NCBI RefSeq assembly: GCF_900604485.1 | Contig: NZ_UWOP01000001.1 | Coordinates: 1,473,501-1,537,500, forward strand | Reading direction: 5' to 3' | Length of the DNA stretch: 64,000 nt | From: Enterococcus mediterraneensis | Lineage (GTDB): Bacteria > Bacillota > Bacilli > Lactobacillales > Enterococcaceae | Shown: piece after piece, positions 1-9,661 of the stretch | How the letters are laid out: each line of letters opens with the position of its first letter | Numbering within the stretch: the first letter of the stretch is position 1 | Notes under the pieces: model-generated | What the model was told of the DNA's origin: nothing | Databases searched by the model: none | The model's input: only the letters and a program-made list of their open reading frames with translations | Made by a program: the position numbers and the translations under genes

Positions 1-1428
1 GCTAAGCGCCGTGTGATATTTGAAGAATTCTTTTTATTCCAATTAAAAGTACAAGGATTGAAACAACAAGAAAAAGCAGAAGTCAATGGGTTGTCGATCC
101 AATATGATGTCCAACGGTTGAAACAATTCACCCAAAAACTGCCTTTTGAATTGACGGCGGCGCAAAAACGGGTCACTAATGAGATCTGTGCGGATCTTCG
201 CAGTCCCAAACATATGCAGCGGCTGCTTCAAGGTGACGTCGGCAGCGGCAAGACGGTCGTTGCGGCAATTGCTTTGTACGCTACAGTCACAGCCGGTTTT
301 CAAGGGGCGTTGATGGTCCCTACGGAAATCTTGGCGCAACAACATATGGAAAGTCTCAATCAGCTTTTTGATCCATTAGAAGTTCGCACAGCATTACTGA
401 CTGGTTCTACAAAAGCCAAAGAACGCAAGGTGATTTTAGAACAGCTGGCTAATGGCGAGATCGATGTTGTCGTCGGGACCCATGCGTTGATCCAAGAAGG
501 CGTGGACTTTGCTTATCTAGGATTAGTGATCACTGACGAACAGCACCGGTTTGGTGTCAATCAGCGGCGGGTACTGCGGGAAAAAGGACAGCGGCCAGAT
601 GTCTTGTTTATGACAGCGACACCGATCCCGCGAACATTGGCGATCACAGCTTATGGAGAAATGGATGTTTCCATTATTGATGAATTGCCGGCAGGGCGCA
701 TCCCCATCGAGACTCGCTGGATCCGTCCGCCTCAGCTGGATTCTGTCTTAGAATGGAGCTACCGGGAATTAGGACGAGGCCATCAAATGTATGTCATTTG
801 TCCATTGATCGAAGAATCGGAAACGCTGGATGTCAAAAACGCAGTAGAGATCTATGAACATCTGCAGACTTTTTTTGCGCCTGAGTATCAAGTTGGGATC
901 TTGCACGGGAAAATGAAAAATCAGGAAAAAGAAGCCATTATGGAAACATTCAAGAATAACGAGATCCAAATATTGGTTTCTACAACAGTGATCGAAGTCG
1001 GTGTCAATGTGCCCAATGCTACGGTTATGCTGATCATGGATGCTGAACGCTTTGGTTTGGCCCAATTGCATCAACTGCGGGGACGGGTCGGCCGAGGAGC
1101 GGATGCTTCCTATTGCATTTTAGTGGCTGATCCTAAAAACGAGATGGGTAATGAACGGATGAAAGTCATGACAGAAACTAACAACGGCTTTTTGCTTAGC
1201 GAAAAGGACCTGGAATTGAGAGGTCCCGGTGAAGTCTTCGGTTTTCGCCAATCCGGTCTGCCGCAATTTATGGCAGGCGATATCGTAGCGGATGCGAATA
1301 TCTTAGAAGTCGCTCGTCAAGAAGCCCGGATCATTTGGCAAAAAGATAACTGGCAGCTGTTACCGGATTATGCACCGTTAGCAAAATATCTCGAAAAACA
1401 AGCCGCTGAAAATCAATTTTTTGATTGA
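1..1428 (+). CDS. recG: ATP-dependent DNA helicase RecG, 3' part (start lies outside the window)
   Basis: The reading frame is open from base 1, so the gene is cut by the window edge rather than truncated. RecG is a monomeric superfamily 2 helicase that reverses stalled replication forks and branch-migrates Holliday junctions. About 475 residues are visible out of the family's usual ~680; the missing part is the N-terminal wedge domain that binds branched DNA. Visible motifs are Walker A GDVGSGKT, the box II variant DEQH followed by RFG, the MTATPIPRT motif III and the QLRGRVGRG motif VI. The gene is followed closely by plsX, an order usual in enterococci. Identification is secure from motifs and neighbours. 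Confidence 0.97.
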   Translation, partial: AKRRVIFEEFFLFQLKVQGLKQQEKAEVNGLSIQYDVQRLKQFTQKLPFELTAAQKRVTNEICADLRSPKHMQRLLQGDVGSGKTVVAAIALYATVTAGFQGALMVPTEILAQQHMESLNQLFDPLEVRTALLTGSTKAKERKVILEQLANGEIDVVVGTHALIQEGVDFAYLGLVITDEQHRFGVNQRRVLREKGQRPDVLFMTATPIPRTLAITAYGEMDVSIIDELPAGRIPIETRWIRPPQLDSVLEWSYRELGRGHQMYVICPLIEESETLDVKNAVEIYEHLQTFFAPEYQVGILHGKMKNQEKEAIMETFKNNEIQILVSTTVIEVGVNVPNATVMLIMDAERFGLAQLHQLRGRVGRGADASYCILVADPKNEMGNERMKVMTETNNGFLLSEKDLELRGPGEVFGFRQSGLPQFMAGDIVADANILEVARQEARIIWQKDNWQLLPDYAPLAKYLEKQAAENQFFD

Positions 1429-1444
1429 AAAATTATGCTATACT
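1416..1444 (+). promoter_or_regulatory. Candidate plsX promoter with extended -10 and overlapping dyad
   Basis: An extended -10 (TG-C-TATACT, 1436-1444) lies at the recG stop codon. No good -35 is seen at 17 bp, as expected for extended -10 promoters. An imperfect dyad, AATTTTT-TGATTG-AAAAATT, spans about 1415-1434 just upstream of the -10. The core TTTGATTGAAA resembles half of the FabT box of Lactobacillales, but the right half does not match well. Promoter moderately likely; regulator identity speculative. Confidence 0.45.
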
Positions 1445-1478
1445 GGGAAAGGACAACGAAAGGAGTGTACCACACAAT

Positions 1479-2480
1479 ATGATGAGAATTGCAGTAGACG
1501 CAATGGGCGGCGACAACGCGCCGAAAGCGATCGTAGAAGGTGTCATGCTGGCGAAAAAAGATTTTTCGGATATCGAATTCCAGCTTTATGGAAAAGAAAG
1601 CGAAATCAAAAAATACGTTACCGATGACACCAATGTGAAAATTATCCATACTGATGAAAAAATCAATAGTGACGACGAACCCGTCAGAGCTATTCGTAAA
1701 AAGAAAACTGCTTCAATGGTTTTGGCGGCACAAGCTGTGAAAAACGGAGAAGCGGATGCCGTCTTTTCGGCAGGGAATACCGGCGCACTGTTAGCCGCAG
1801 GGCTGTTTATCGTTGGCCGGATCAAAGGGATCGAACGTCCTGGATTGATGTCGACATTGCCGGTGATGGGCAAAGACAGCGGATTTGATATGCTGGATCT
1901 GGGTGCTAATGCGGAAAATAAAGCAGAACATTTGCTGCAATACGGAATTTTAGGCTCGTTTTATGCCAAAAATGTTCGCGGAGTGGAAAAACCGCGGGTG
2001 GGTTTGCTGAACAACGGCACAGAAGAAACAAAAGGCAGCGAACTGACGAAAAAAGCTTTTGAACTTTTGAAAAACGAACCAAGTATCCATTTTATCGGCA
2101 ATGTAGAAGCTCGGGAATTATTGACCGGTGCGGCGGATGTTGTAGTGACAGATGGTTTTACCGGCAACGCTGTTTTGAAATCTATCGAAGGCACGGCATT
2201 GAACTTGATGGCTCTTCTGAAAGATTCCATCATGACTGCCGGTATCAAAGGAAAATTCGGTGCAGCATTGCTGAAAGACTCATTGCGGGGATTGAAAAAC
2301 GAATTAGACTACTCCAAACATGGCGGAGCTGTTTTATTTGGCTTGAAAGCGCCAGTGATCAAGACCCATGGAGCTACAGGACCTGATGCGGTCGCCCACA
2401 CGATCCATCAAATCCATACGATGCTGGAAACCAATGTCGTTGGGCAATTAGTCGATCATTATGAAAAAACAGAAGAATAG
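1479..2480 (+). CDS. plsX: Phosphate acyltransferase PlsX
   Basis: PlsX converts acyl-ACP plus phosphate into acyl-phosphate, the acyl donor for PlsY in the first step of phosphatidic acid synthesis; it is a peripheral membrane enzyme. The start is placed at ATG 1479 because the protein family begins [10 protein letters not shown] and an AAAGGAG site lies at 1459-1465. A longer frame opening at 1425 would add 18 unrelated residues and overlap the candidate promoter. From 1479 the product has 333 residues, the normal family length. The [18 protein letters not shown] and [10 protein letters not shown] blocks are typical. acpP, whose product supplies the acyl chains, follows after about 135 bp. 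Confidence 0.96.
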   Translation: MMRIAVDAMGGDNAPKAIVEGVMLAKKDFSDIEFQLYGKESEIKKYVTDDTNVKIIHTDEKINSDDEPVRAIRKKKTASMVLAAQAVKNGEADAVFSAGNTGALLAAGLFIVGRIKGIERPGLMSTLPVMGKDSGFDMLDLGANAENKAEHLLQYGILGSFYAKNVRGVEKPRVGLLNNGTEETKGSELTKKAFELLKNEPSIHFIGNVEARELLTGAADVVVTDGFTGNAVLKSIEGTALNLMALLKDSIMTAGIKGKFGAALLKDSLRGLKNELDYSKHGGAVLFGLKAPVIKTHGATGPDAVAHTIHQIHTMLETNVVGQLVDHYEKTEE

Positions 2481-2535
2481 TGTATTTTTATTCGAAACTT
2501 TAATGAAATTTTTGTAATATTAGTGAAAAAAAGTC

Positions 2536-2564
2536 TAGACAAATACTACAGAAAGACGTAGAAT
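2536..2564 (+). promoter_or_regulatory. Candidate acpP promoter
   Basis: TAGACA (2536-2541), a 17-bp spacer and TAGAAT (2559-2564) precede acpP by about 50 bp. This would let acpP be expressed independently of plsX, consistent with the high demand for acyl carrier protein. Confidence 0.5.
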
Positions 2565-2615
2565 TTATGTTAGCTAACTTTTCAACTTTGGTCAAAAGCG
2601 TGGAGGTGAATGCAA

Positions 2616-2858
2616 TTGACACGTGAAGAAGTATTTAAGAAAATAGCCACCGTGATCGCTAATCATTTTGATGTCGACGCGGATAAAGTTACCGATGAAA
2701 TGAGTATTAAAGATGACTTGAACGCGGATTCTATCAGCGTGATGGAATTTGTATTAGAATTAGAAGACGAGTTCGGCACTGAGATTTCAGATGAAGATGC
2801 TGAACAGATCGAAACTGTTGGCGGAGCAGTTGACTATATTGCAAGCCATTTAGCTTAA
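2616..2858 (+). CDS. acpP: Acyl carrier protein
   Basis: Carries growing fatty acyl chains on a 4'-phosphopantetheine arm for type II fatty acid synthesis and hands them to PlsX. The modified serine is in the DSIS motif within NADSISVMEF, residue 39 when translation begins at TTG 2616. TTG 2616 is preferred over ATG 2610 because GGAGGTGA (2602-2609) is then at normal spacing; with ATG 2610 it would abut the start codon. The protein is about 80 residues and very acidic, as usual. Enterococci often carry two acyl carrier proteins, and this copy with plsX is the one tied to phospholipid synthesis. It ends at a strong terminator. Confidence 0.95.
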   Translation: MTREEVFKKIATVIANHFDVDADKVTDEMSIKDDLNADSISVMEFVLELEDEFGTEISDEDAEQIETVGGAVDYIASHLA

Positions 2859-2864
2859 CCTTTT

Positions 2865-2903
2865 CGCCTAATTAGAACGCTCTGATTAGGCGCGTTTTTT
2901 TTT
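2865..2903 (+). terminator. Rho-independent terminator after acpP
   Basis: Stem CGCCTAAT (2865-2872) / ATTAGGCG (2885-2892) followed by a run of nine T. It separates the lipid genes from the opp operon. Confidence 0.9.
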
Positions 2904-2981
2904 ACTCATAAATAACACGTAAACAACGAGTGAAAATGTACGGAAATTATTCTGAAAATTCTGCTTTTTTTAAGAATGCAC

Positions 2982-3010
2982 TTGCTTTTTGACTGAGCTT
3001 TCTATATAAT
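2982..3010 (+). promoter_or_regulatory. Promoter of the opp operon
   Basis: TTGCTT (2982-2987), a 17-bp spacer and a perfect TATAAT (3005-3010). The leader to the TTG start at 3121 is about 105 nt. Confidence 0.65.
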
Positions 3011-3120
3011 TATTAAAAATATATTACATGGGATTAAGAAACCAATGGGCAAATAAACGGAAAGCTTTTCGAATAAATTTTCAGTGAAAAACTTCATCCG
3101 AGGCAGAGAGGGGTATTCGA

Positions 3121-4125
3121 TTGTCAGGAGATAATCAATTGCTAGAAGTTCAAAACCTGCATACAGGCTTTCGTATCAAAGACGAATATTATGACGCAGT
3201 AGACGGCGTTTCATTCACATTGGAGCGCAATGAGATTTTAGCGATCGTGGGAGAATCTGGTTGCGGAAAAAGTACACTAGCTACTACGATCATGGGGTTG
3301 CATGATCCAAACAACACTAAAATCACAGGTGAGATCCTATACAAAGATTTAAACTTGTCGAACTTAAATGAAACGCTTTACAATAAAATCCGCGGGAACG
3401 ATATCGGCATGATCTTCCAAGATCCATTGTCGGCACTGAATCCATTGATGCGGATCGAAGACCAGATCAAAGAAGGCTTGTCTTATCATACCGATATGAC
3501 ACCGGAGCAACGTCAATCACGGGCGCTCGAACTGTTAGAGCAAGTAGGGATTCCAAATCCTGCTCGGGTCGGCCGTCAATATCCTCATGAATTATCCGGC
3601 GGGATGCGGCAACGGGTGATCATCGCTATCGCTATTGCATGTAAGCCGCCGATCGTGATCGCTGATGAACCAACGACAGCTTTGGACGTGACGATCCAAG
3701 CACAGATCCTTGATCTATTAAAAGATCTTCAGGCTGAAACACAGACTGGAATCATCTTGATCACCCATGACTTAGGTGTCGTGGCAGAAATGGCGGATCG
3801 CGTGGCAGTGATGTACGCGGGACAATTTGTTGAAGTTGCATCAGCAGAAGAGCTGTTTGCTAATCCTAAACATCCCTATACACGTTCATTGCTTAATTCG
3901 ATCCCGCAAGATGACTCGGAAAATGACGAGCTGCATGTTATCGAAGGTATCGTTCCTTCATTAAAAAATATGCCGCGGACTGGCTGCCGGTTTGCACCGC
4001 GTATTCCTTGGATCCCGGAAAGCGACCATGAAGAAAATCCAGTTCTTCATGAAGTAGCGCCAGACCATCTTGTGCGTTGTACGTGCTATCAACATTTCCA
4101 TTTTAGAGACGAAGGAGAAGTGTAA
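3121..4125 (+). CDS. oppD: Oligopeptide ABC transporter, ATP-binding subunit OppD
   Basis: One of the two cytoplasmic ATPases that drive oligopeptide import. Walker [10 protein letters not shown], signature LSGGMRQR and Walker [10 protein letters not shown] are present, followed by the OppD/DppD C-terminal extension. In many OppD/DppD proteins that extension carries a cluster of cysteines; here GCRFAPR is followed by isoleucine where a cysteine is common, and a later RCTC remains, so the cluster looks incomplete. The start is TTG 3121, preceded by GAGAGGGG. The stop abuts the ATG of oppF, so the two are co-translated. With oppF, oppB, oppC and oppA it forms a complete five-gene importer. Confidence 0.93.
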   Translation: MSGDNQLLEVQNLHTGFRIKDEYYDAVDGVSFTLERNEILAIVGESGCGKSTLATTIMGLHDPNNTKITGEILYKDLNLSNLNETLYNKIRGNDIGMIFQDPLSALNPLMRIEDQIKEGLSYHTDMTPEQRQSRALELLEQVGIPNPARVGRQYPHELSGGMRQRVIIAIAIACKPPIVIADEPTTALDVTIQAQILDLLKDLQAETQTGIILITHDLGVVAEMADRVAVMYAGQFVEVASAEELFANPKHPYTRSLLNSIPQDDSENDELHVIEGIVPSLKNMPRTGCRFAPRIPWIPESDHEENPVLHEVAPDHLVRCTCYQHFHFRDEGEV

Positions 4126-5070
4126 ATGTCAGAATTAATCACAATCAAAGATCTGAAAATCCACTATCCAATTCGCAGCGGTTTTTTCAATCGGGTCACA
4201 GACTATGTTTACGCCGTTGACGGTGTCGATTTTGTGATTGAAAAAGGGAAAACTTACGGACTTGTTGGTGAATCCGGATCGGGAAAATCTACTACCGGAA
4301 AAGCAATCGTAGGATTGGAAAAAGTGACCAGCGGCGAAATCGTCTTTAATGGTCAAGACGTTACCAAACGCGCCAATCGTAAAAAAATGAATTATAACAA
4401 AGATGTTCAAATGATCTTTCAAGATTCTATGTCCAGTTTAAATCCTAAAAAACGGGTGATCGACATCATTGCTGAACCGTTGCGCAACTTTGAACGTTTA
4501 AGCGATCAGGAAGAGAAAAAACGGGTCAGAGAATTGTTAGATATCGTTGGGATGCCGGGAGATGCTTTGTATAAGTATCCTCACGAATTCTCAGGCGGTC
4601 AGCGTCAGCGTTTAGGGGTAGCTCGAGCAGTAGCGACCAATCCTAAATTGATCGTGGCGGATGAACCAGTCTCAGCTTTGGACTTATCCGTTCAAGCCCA
4701 AGTATTGAACTTCATGAAACGGATCCAACAAGAATACGGATTAAGCTATTTATTTATTTCCCATGATTTAGGGGTCGTAAAACACATGTGTGACAATATT
4801 GCCATCATGTACAAAGGACGTTTCGTTGAAATCGGCACCCGGGAAGATATTTACAATGATCCACGCCACATTTATACCAAGCGCCTGCTTTCTGCGATTC
4901 CGCAGATTGATGTACCGAATCGTGAGGCCCACAAAGAAGAACGTCGTCGGGTCGAAGAAGAGTACATTCGCCGTCAGAATGAATATTACGACAACACTGG
5001 TCGTGTCTATGATTTACGCAAAATAACCGACACACACCAAGTCGCATTAAAAGATGGGGGGGCCAACTAA
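4126..5070 (+). CDS. oppF: Oligopeptide ABC transporter, ATP-binding subunit OppF
   Basis: Second ATPase of the peptide importer, pairing with OppD. Walker A GESGSGKST, signature FSGGQRQR and Walker B IVADEPVSALD are clear. The C-terminus ends in a charged tail rich in Arg and Glu rather than the cysteine motif seen in many OppF proteins. ATG 4126 directly follows the oppD stop and is served by GAAGGAGAAG inside oppD. Only one base separates its stop from the ATG of oppB, so the operon is tightly packed. Confidence 0.93.
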   Translation: MSELITIKDLKIHYPIRSGFFNRVTDYVYAVDGVDFVIEKGKTYGLVGESGSGKSTTGKAIVGLEKVTSGEIVFNGQDVTKRANRKKMNYNKDVQMIFQDSMSSLNPKKRVIDIIAEPLRNFERLSDQEEKKRVRELLDIVGMPGDALYKYPHEFSGGQRQRLGVARAVATNPKLIVADEPVSALDLSVQAQVLNFMKRIQQEYGLSYLFISHDLGVVKHMCDNIAIMYKGRFVEIGTREDIYNDPRHIYTKRLLSAIPQIDVPNREAHKEERRRVEEEYIRRQNEYYDNTGRVYDLRKITDTHQVALKDGGAN

Positions 5071-5071
5071 T

Positions 5072-6028
5072 ATGTGGAAAACAATTTTGCGCCGTTTGCT
5101 ATTGATGATCCCTCAAGTAATTATTTTAAGTATTTTGATTTTCATTTTAGCAAAAATGATGCCTGGGGATCCTTTTACCGGATTGATCAATCCAAACCAA
5201 GATCCAGCCGTTATCGCACAATTGCGGGAAGCAGCTGGTTTGAATGACCCATGGTATACTCAATATTTCCGCTGGATCGGCAATGCGCTGCATGGCGATT
5301 TCGGCCGCAGCTTTATTTATAAATTACCGGTTGCGAATTTATTGGCGGGACGGATCAGCAATACGCTGTGGTTGTCCTTACTGACAGTAATCATTACATA
5401 TTTGATCGCTGTGCCTTTAGGAATGTTGGCAGGTCGTTACCAAAACTCTTGGTTGGATAAAGTGGTTGTTGTTTACAACTTCTTCAGTTTTGCTGTACCA
5501 TTGTTCATTTTCGCTTTGATCATGCTGTTTGTTTTCGGTTACCGTTTAGGCTGGTTCCCAACCAGCGGCTCTGTAGAAACAGGAGTATCTGGGATGGGAG
5601 AGTTTTGGAGTCGGGTCTATCACTTGATCCTTCCAGGGATCACCCAAGCCTTTCTAGCGACTGCCGTTACGATCCAGTATCTGCGCAGTGAAGTGATCGA
5701 TTCGAAATCATTGGATTTTGTTCGTACCGCTCGTTCAAAAGGGGTACCGACCAACAAAGTATTTTCACGCCACATTTTCCGTAACGCATCTTTACCGATC
5801 GCGTCTCAAATGGGTTACGAGATCACTTCTTTGATTGCCGGTTCGGTGGTCATCGAGCAGATCTTTGCTTATCCAGGTGTCGGGAAATTGTTTATTGACA
5901 GCATCATTCAGCGGGATTACGCCGTGATCACTTCCCTTGTACTGATTTTGGGTATCGCGACATTGATCGGGACACTGCTATCAGATATCATCATGAGTAT
6001 CGTTGATCCACGGATCAGAATTCAATAG
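5072..6028 (+). CDS. oppB: Oligopeptide ABC transporter, permease OppB
   Basis: Integral membrane subunit with about six transmembrane helices that forms one half of the peptide channel. Sequence features are the N-terminal LRRLLLMIPQ helix, the MPGDPF motif after the first helix and the EAA-like cytoplasmic loop RTARSKG. A frame opening at 5054 would overlap oppF and add six residues; ATG 5072 is preferred because the G-rich stretch at 5054-5062 serves as its ribosome binding site and M-W-K begins a normal OppB. The gene is 15 bp upstream of oppC. Confidence 0.92.
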   Translation: MWKTILRRLLLMIPQVIILSILIFILAKMMPGDPFTGLINPNQDPAVIAQLREAAGLNDPWYTQYFRWIGNALHGDFGRSFIYKLPVANLLAGRISNTLWLSLLTVIITYLIAVPLGMLAGRYQNSWLDKVVVVYNFFSFAVPLFIFALIMLFVFGYRLGWFPTSGSVETGVSGMGEFWSRVYHLILPGITQAFLATAVTIQYLRSEVIDSKSLDFVRTARSKGVPTNKVFSRHIFRNASLPIASQMGYEITSLIAGSVVIEQIFAYPGVGKLFIDSIIQRDYAVITSLVLILGIATLIGTLLSDIIMSIVDPRIRIQ

Positions 6029-6043
6029 GGGAGGGATAAGCAA

Positions 6044-6961
6044 ATGGCTGAAAAAAAAGATGAAGTATTAAAGCAAGAAAGCATCCCGCCTATGGGATTT
6101 CAAATGATCGTTCGTGAGTTTCTGAAAGACAAATTAGCGATCTTTTCACTGATTATACTTGTTGCAGTATTGCTCTTTGTTTTTATCGCGTCTCTTGTGA
6201 TCGATCAAGACAAAGTGATGTACGTCAGCATTTTAGATAAATACGCGCAACCAGGCGCAGTTTCTATGGATGGCGTCAAGTTTCTCTTAGGAGCAGATGA
6301 GGGTGGCCGCGATGTTTGGGGACAATTGATCATCGGTGCCCGTAATTCGATTTTGATCGGTTTTACTATTACGATCATTACTTCGATCGTTGGGGTAGGC
6401 TTGGGGATCATTTCCGGCTATTATGGCGGGATGATCGACAACATTTTGATGCGTATCGTTGATTTCGTTATGATCTTGCCGATCATGCTGATCATTATCG
6501 TATTTGTTTCTATTATTCCACGATACAATGTGTGGTCCTTTATTTGGATCATGAGTGCCTTTTATTGGGTAGGAAAAGCGCGGCTGTTCCGAAGCAAGAC
6601 CTTATCTGAAGGCCGTCGTGACTATGTTTCAGCTTCAAAGACACTGGGAACTGGTGATTTTAAAATCATGTTCCGGGAAATCATGCCCAACTTAAGTTCA
6701 TTGATCATTACCAACTTGACTATGAACTTTGCAGCAAATATTGGGATCGAAACGACTCTGACCTTCTTAGGTTTCGGGTTGCCTGCCAATGTACCAAGTT
6801 TAGGAACATTGATTGGCTTTGCCAGCAACGGGGACGTACTGGTAAATAAACAATGGATCTGGTTGCCAGCATCCTTACTGATTTTGGTATTGATGTTGTG
6901 TATTAATTATGTTGGTCAAGCATTCAAGCGTTCAGCCGATGCTCGTCAACGACTAGGTTAA
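6044..6961 (+). CDS. oppC: Oligopeptide ABC transporter, permease OppC
   Basis: Second channel subunit, partnering OppB. It begins with a soluble N-terminal segment, then a first transmembrane helix (LAIFSLIILVAVLLF), then the characteristic LLGADEGGRDVW motif that precedes the permease core, and a cytoplasmic EAA loop (YVSASKTLG). Length of 305 residues is typical. The ribosome binding site is GGGGAGGG just upstream of ATG 6044. The gene sits between oppB and oppA with short gaps, consistent with one transcript. Confidence 0.92.
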   Translation: MAEKKDEVLKQESIPPMGFQMIVREFLKDKLAIFSLIILVAVLLFVFIASLVIDQDKVMYVSILDKYAQPGAVSMDGVKFLLGADEGGRDVWGQLIIGARNSILIGFTITIITSIVGVGLGIISGYYGGMIDNILMRIVDFVMILPIMLIIIVFVSIIPRYNVWSFIWIMSAFYWVGKARLFRSKTLSEGRRDYVSASKTLGTGDFKIMFREIMPNLSSLIITNLTMNFAANIGIETTLTFLGFGLPANVPSLGTLIGFASNGDVLVNKQWIWLPASLLILVLMLCINYVGQAFKRSADARQRLG

Positions 6962-6983
6962 TCATTTTAGAGGAGGATATAGG

Positions 6984-8762
6984 ATGAAGAAAAAGATTTT
7001 TGGTGTAGTCGCTTTGGCATCTGTAACGTTATTAGCAGCATGCGGCGGCGGGAATGGAGGAACTGATTCCTCTGGTAATAAAGCGACTGAAACAGAAGAC
7101 GCTAGTAAAATGCCTTTAAAAGTTTCAAATGATAAAGATGCGATCGATGGCGGAACATTGGATGTCGCAGTCGTGATGGATACACAATTCCAAGGATTGT
7201 TCCAACAAGAGTTTTATCAAGATAACTACGATGCACAATTCATGTTACCAAGTGTTGAATCACTGTTCTTGAGCGATTCTGACTTTAAGATCGTAGATGG
7301 CGGAGCAGCGAATCTAAAATTAGATGAAGATAACAACACAGCAACGATCACATTACGTGACAATTTGAAATGGTCAGACGGCAAAGATGTAACAGCTGAT
7401 GACGTGATCTTCTCTTATGAAGTGATCGGGCACAAAGATTACACTGGTATCCGTTACGACAACAACTTCACGAATATCGTTGGGATGGAAGACTACCACG
7501 CAGGCAAATCTGACACCATCTCTGGGATCACAAAAGAAAATGATCGAACTGTTAAGATCCAATACAAAGAAGTTCATCCTGGTATGATGCAACTCGGCGG
7601 TGGTGTTTGGGGTAATGCATTACCAAAACATGCCTTTGAAGGAATCGAAGTCAAAGATATGGAATCAAGTGATGCTGTACGTAAAAACCCAATCTCATTT
7701 GGTCCTTACTACATGAAGAATATCGTTAAAGGCGAATCCGTTGAATACGCGCCAAATGAATACTACTATGGAGGAAAACCAAAACTTTCTAAGATCGTCT
7801 TTAAAGCCGTTCCATCTGCATCGATCACAGAAGCTTTGAAAGCAAAACAATATGACTTGGCATTATCAATGCCGACTGACTCATACGCATCTTACAAAGA
7901 TGTCGAAGGCTATGAAATGTTAGGTCGTCCAGAACAATCTTACACTTACCTAGGGTTCAAATTAGGTAAATGGAATAGTGACGAAGGAAAAGTAGAATAC
8001 GATCCTAATTCAAAAATGGCCGACAAATCATTGCGCCAAGCAATGGGGTATGCGGTAGATAATGACGCTGTAGGAAACAAATTCTACAATGGTCTGCGCA
8101 GCAATGCGACGACATTGATTCCGCCTGTATTCGGTACATTGCATAATAGCAAGATGAAGGGATATACCCAAGATCTTGATAAAGCAAACAAATTGTTAGA
8201 TGACGCTGGTTATAAAGATACCGACGACGATGGTTTGAGAGAAGACAAAGACGGCAACAAATTGACCATCAACTTTGCTTCAATGTCCGGTGGTGAAACA
8301 GCACAACCATTAGCTGACTACTATGTACAACAATGGAAAAAAATCGGTTTGGATGTACAATACACAACTGGCCGTCTAATCGACTTCCAAGCATTCTATG
8401 ACAAATTGGAAAATGATGATCCTGAAATCGACGTTTACCAAGGCGCATGGGGAACAGGTTCTGATCCTTCACCAACTGGATTATACGGACCAAACTCCGC
8501 ATTCAACTACACTCGTTTCGAGTCTGATGAAAATACAAAACTGTTGCAAGAAATCGATTCTAAAGCTTCATTTGATGAAGACAAACGGAAAGAAGCCTTT
8601 GATAAATGGCAAGAATATGCCTATGAAGAAGCTTTTGTTATCCCAACTCTTTATCGTAACGAAGTCTTACCAATTTCAGAACGTGTAACTGGCTGGGATT
8701 GGGCATACGACATTGACCACAATGTGTGGGCAACTGTTGGCGTATCTTCAGAAGATCGTTAA
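6984..8762 (+). CDS. oppA: Oligopeptide-binding lipoprotein OppA
   Basis: Extracellular substrate-binding protein (SBP_bac_5 family) that captures peptides and delivers them to OppBC. The N-terminus is a lipoprotein signal peptide: basic MKKK, a hydrophobic stretch and the lipobox LLAAC with the lipidated cysteine at residue 20, followed by a Gly/Ser-rich linker. 592 residues is normal for a peptide binder. AGAGGAGGATATAGG precedes ATG 6984. Placing the binding protein last, after the ATPases and permeases, is the order seen in several enterococcal opp clusters. In enterococci such systems import nutritional peptides and sometimes pheromones; which peptides this one binds cannot be read from sequence. 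Confidence 0.93.
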   Translation: MKKKIFGVVALASVTLLAACGGGNGGTDSSGNKATETEDASKMPLKVSNDKDAIDGGTLDVAVVMDTQFQGLFQQEFYQDNYDAQFMLPSVESLFLSDSDFKIVDGGAANLKLDEDNNTATITLRDNLKWSDGKDVTADDVIFSYEVIGHKDYTGIRYDNNFTNIVGMEDYHAGKSDTISGITKENDRTVKIQYKEVHPGMMQLGGGVWGNALPKHAFEGIEVKDMESSDAVRKNPISFGPYYMKNIVKGESVEYAPNEYYYGGKPKLSKIVFKAVPSASITEALKAKQYDLALSMPTDSYASYKDVEGYEMLGRPEQSYTYLGFKLGKWNSDEGKVEYDPNSKMADKSLRQAMGYAVDNDAVGNKFYNGLRSNATTLIPPVFGTLHNSKMKGYTQDLDKANKLLDDAGYKDTDDDGLREDKDGNKLTINFASMSGGETAQPLADYYVQQWKKIGLDVQYTTGRLIDFQAFYDKLENDDPEIDVYQGAWGTGSDPSPTGLYGPNSAFNYTRFESDENTKLLQEIDSKASFDEDKRKEAFDKWQEYAYEEAFVIPTLYRNEVLPISERVTGWDWAYDIDHNVWATVGVSSEDR

Positions 8763-8777
8763 TCATTGTTAATTAGT

Positions 8778-8814
8778 AAGAGCCGCTCCTTGTAAGAGGT
8801 GCGGCTCTTTTTTT
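8778..8814 (+). terminator. Terminator of the opp operon
   Basis: Stem AGAGCCGC / GCGGCTCT with a run of T after the 3' arm, shortly after the oppA stop codon. Confidence 0.9.
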
Positions 8815-8950
8815 GATTCAATGAGAGAAAACTAACAGCGAAAGGAAAGATTTCCTTTAGTCCCGCGTTTTCTTCTTTGAAACATTTCCTAAACAGTAAA
8901 AAACCAGTATAATAAGAGCGTGTCGAATAAAAATCAAAGGACTGTGATTC

Positions 8951-9640
8951 ATGGATAATCAGTTGACAACAGAATTAAAAGAAAAATTCGGCATCGTTTT
9001 TCACGATGTCAATTTATTGGAACAGGCTTTTACCCATTCATCTTATGTGAATGAGCATCGTCATCTGCACTTGTCAGATAACGAGCGTTTAGAATTTTTA
9101 GGTGACGCTGTATTGGAACTGTTAGTCTCCCAATATCTTTATCGGGAGCTGCCTTTACCAGAAGGAAAATTGACGAAATTGCGAGCAGCTATCGTACGGG
9201 AGGAAAGTCTGGCGCAGTTTGCTCAAGAATGTCATTTTGACCGATCCATCAAGTTAGGTAAAGGAGAAGAACGATCCGGCGGGCGGACACGGCCATCGCT
9301 TCTTTGTGATCTATTTGAAGCCTTTTTAGGTGCGTTGTATCTGGATCAAGGATTGGAAGCTGTGGAGAAATTCTTGACCCATGTCGTTTTTCCTAAAGTA
9401 CAAGCGGGTGCTTTTTCACATGAGATGGATTATAAAACCCGATTGCAAGAAGTTCTTCAAAAGTCAGGGGATGTCGTGATCGATTATCGGCTGATTTTTG
9501 AAGAAGGTCCTGCCCATGAACGTATTTTTGGTACGGAAGTGTATTGTGACGGAAAACTGATCGGACAAGGTCAGGGAAAATCAAAGAAATTAGCAGAACA
9601 AGATGCTGCCGCAAAAGCATTGGCTCATCTTGAAAAGTAA
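8951..9640 (+). CDS. rnc: Ribonuclease III
   Basis: Double-strand-specific endoribonuclease that processes rRNA precursors and structured mRNA leaders. The catalytic signature NERLEFLGD lies at residues 44-52, and the C-terminal ~70 residues form a dsRNA-binding domain ending in the typical [16 protein letters not shown]. Length of 229 is standard. ATG 8951 follows AAAGGA. A TATAAT at 8908-8913 may be its -10, but the -35 region is weak. The gene heads the run rnc-smc-HAD-ftsY, an arrangement conserved in Bacilli. It is a plausible partner for the long hairpin in front of pnp at the other end of the window. Confidence 0.96.
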   Translation: MDNQLTTELKEKFGIVFHDVNLLEQAFTHSSYVNEHRHLHLSDNERLEFLGDAVLELLVSQYLYRELPLPEGKLTKLRAAIVREESLAQFAQECHFDRSIKLGKGEERSGGRTRPSLLCDLFEAFLGALYLDQGLEAVEKFLTHVVFPKVQAGAFSHEMDYKTRLQEVLQKSGDVVIDYRLIFEEGPAHERIFGTEVYCDGKLIGQGQGKSKKLAEQDAAAKALAHLEK

Positions 9641-9661
9641 TGAAGGGAGCAGGAAACTTTC

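Noticed and set aside
2989-3010. TTGACT followed by TATAAT as opp promoter
   Set aside because: Spacer of only 10 bp. TTGCTT at 2982-2987 with 17 bp is the sensible -35.
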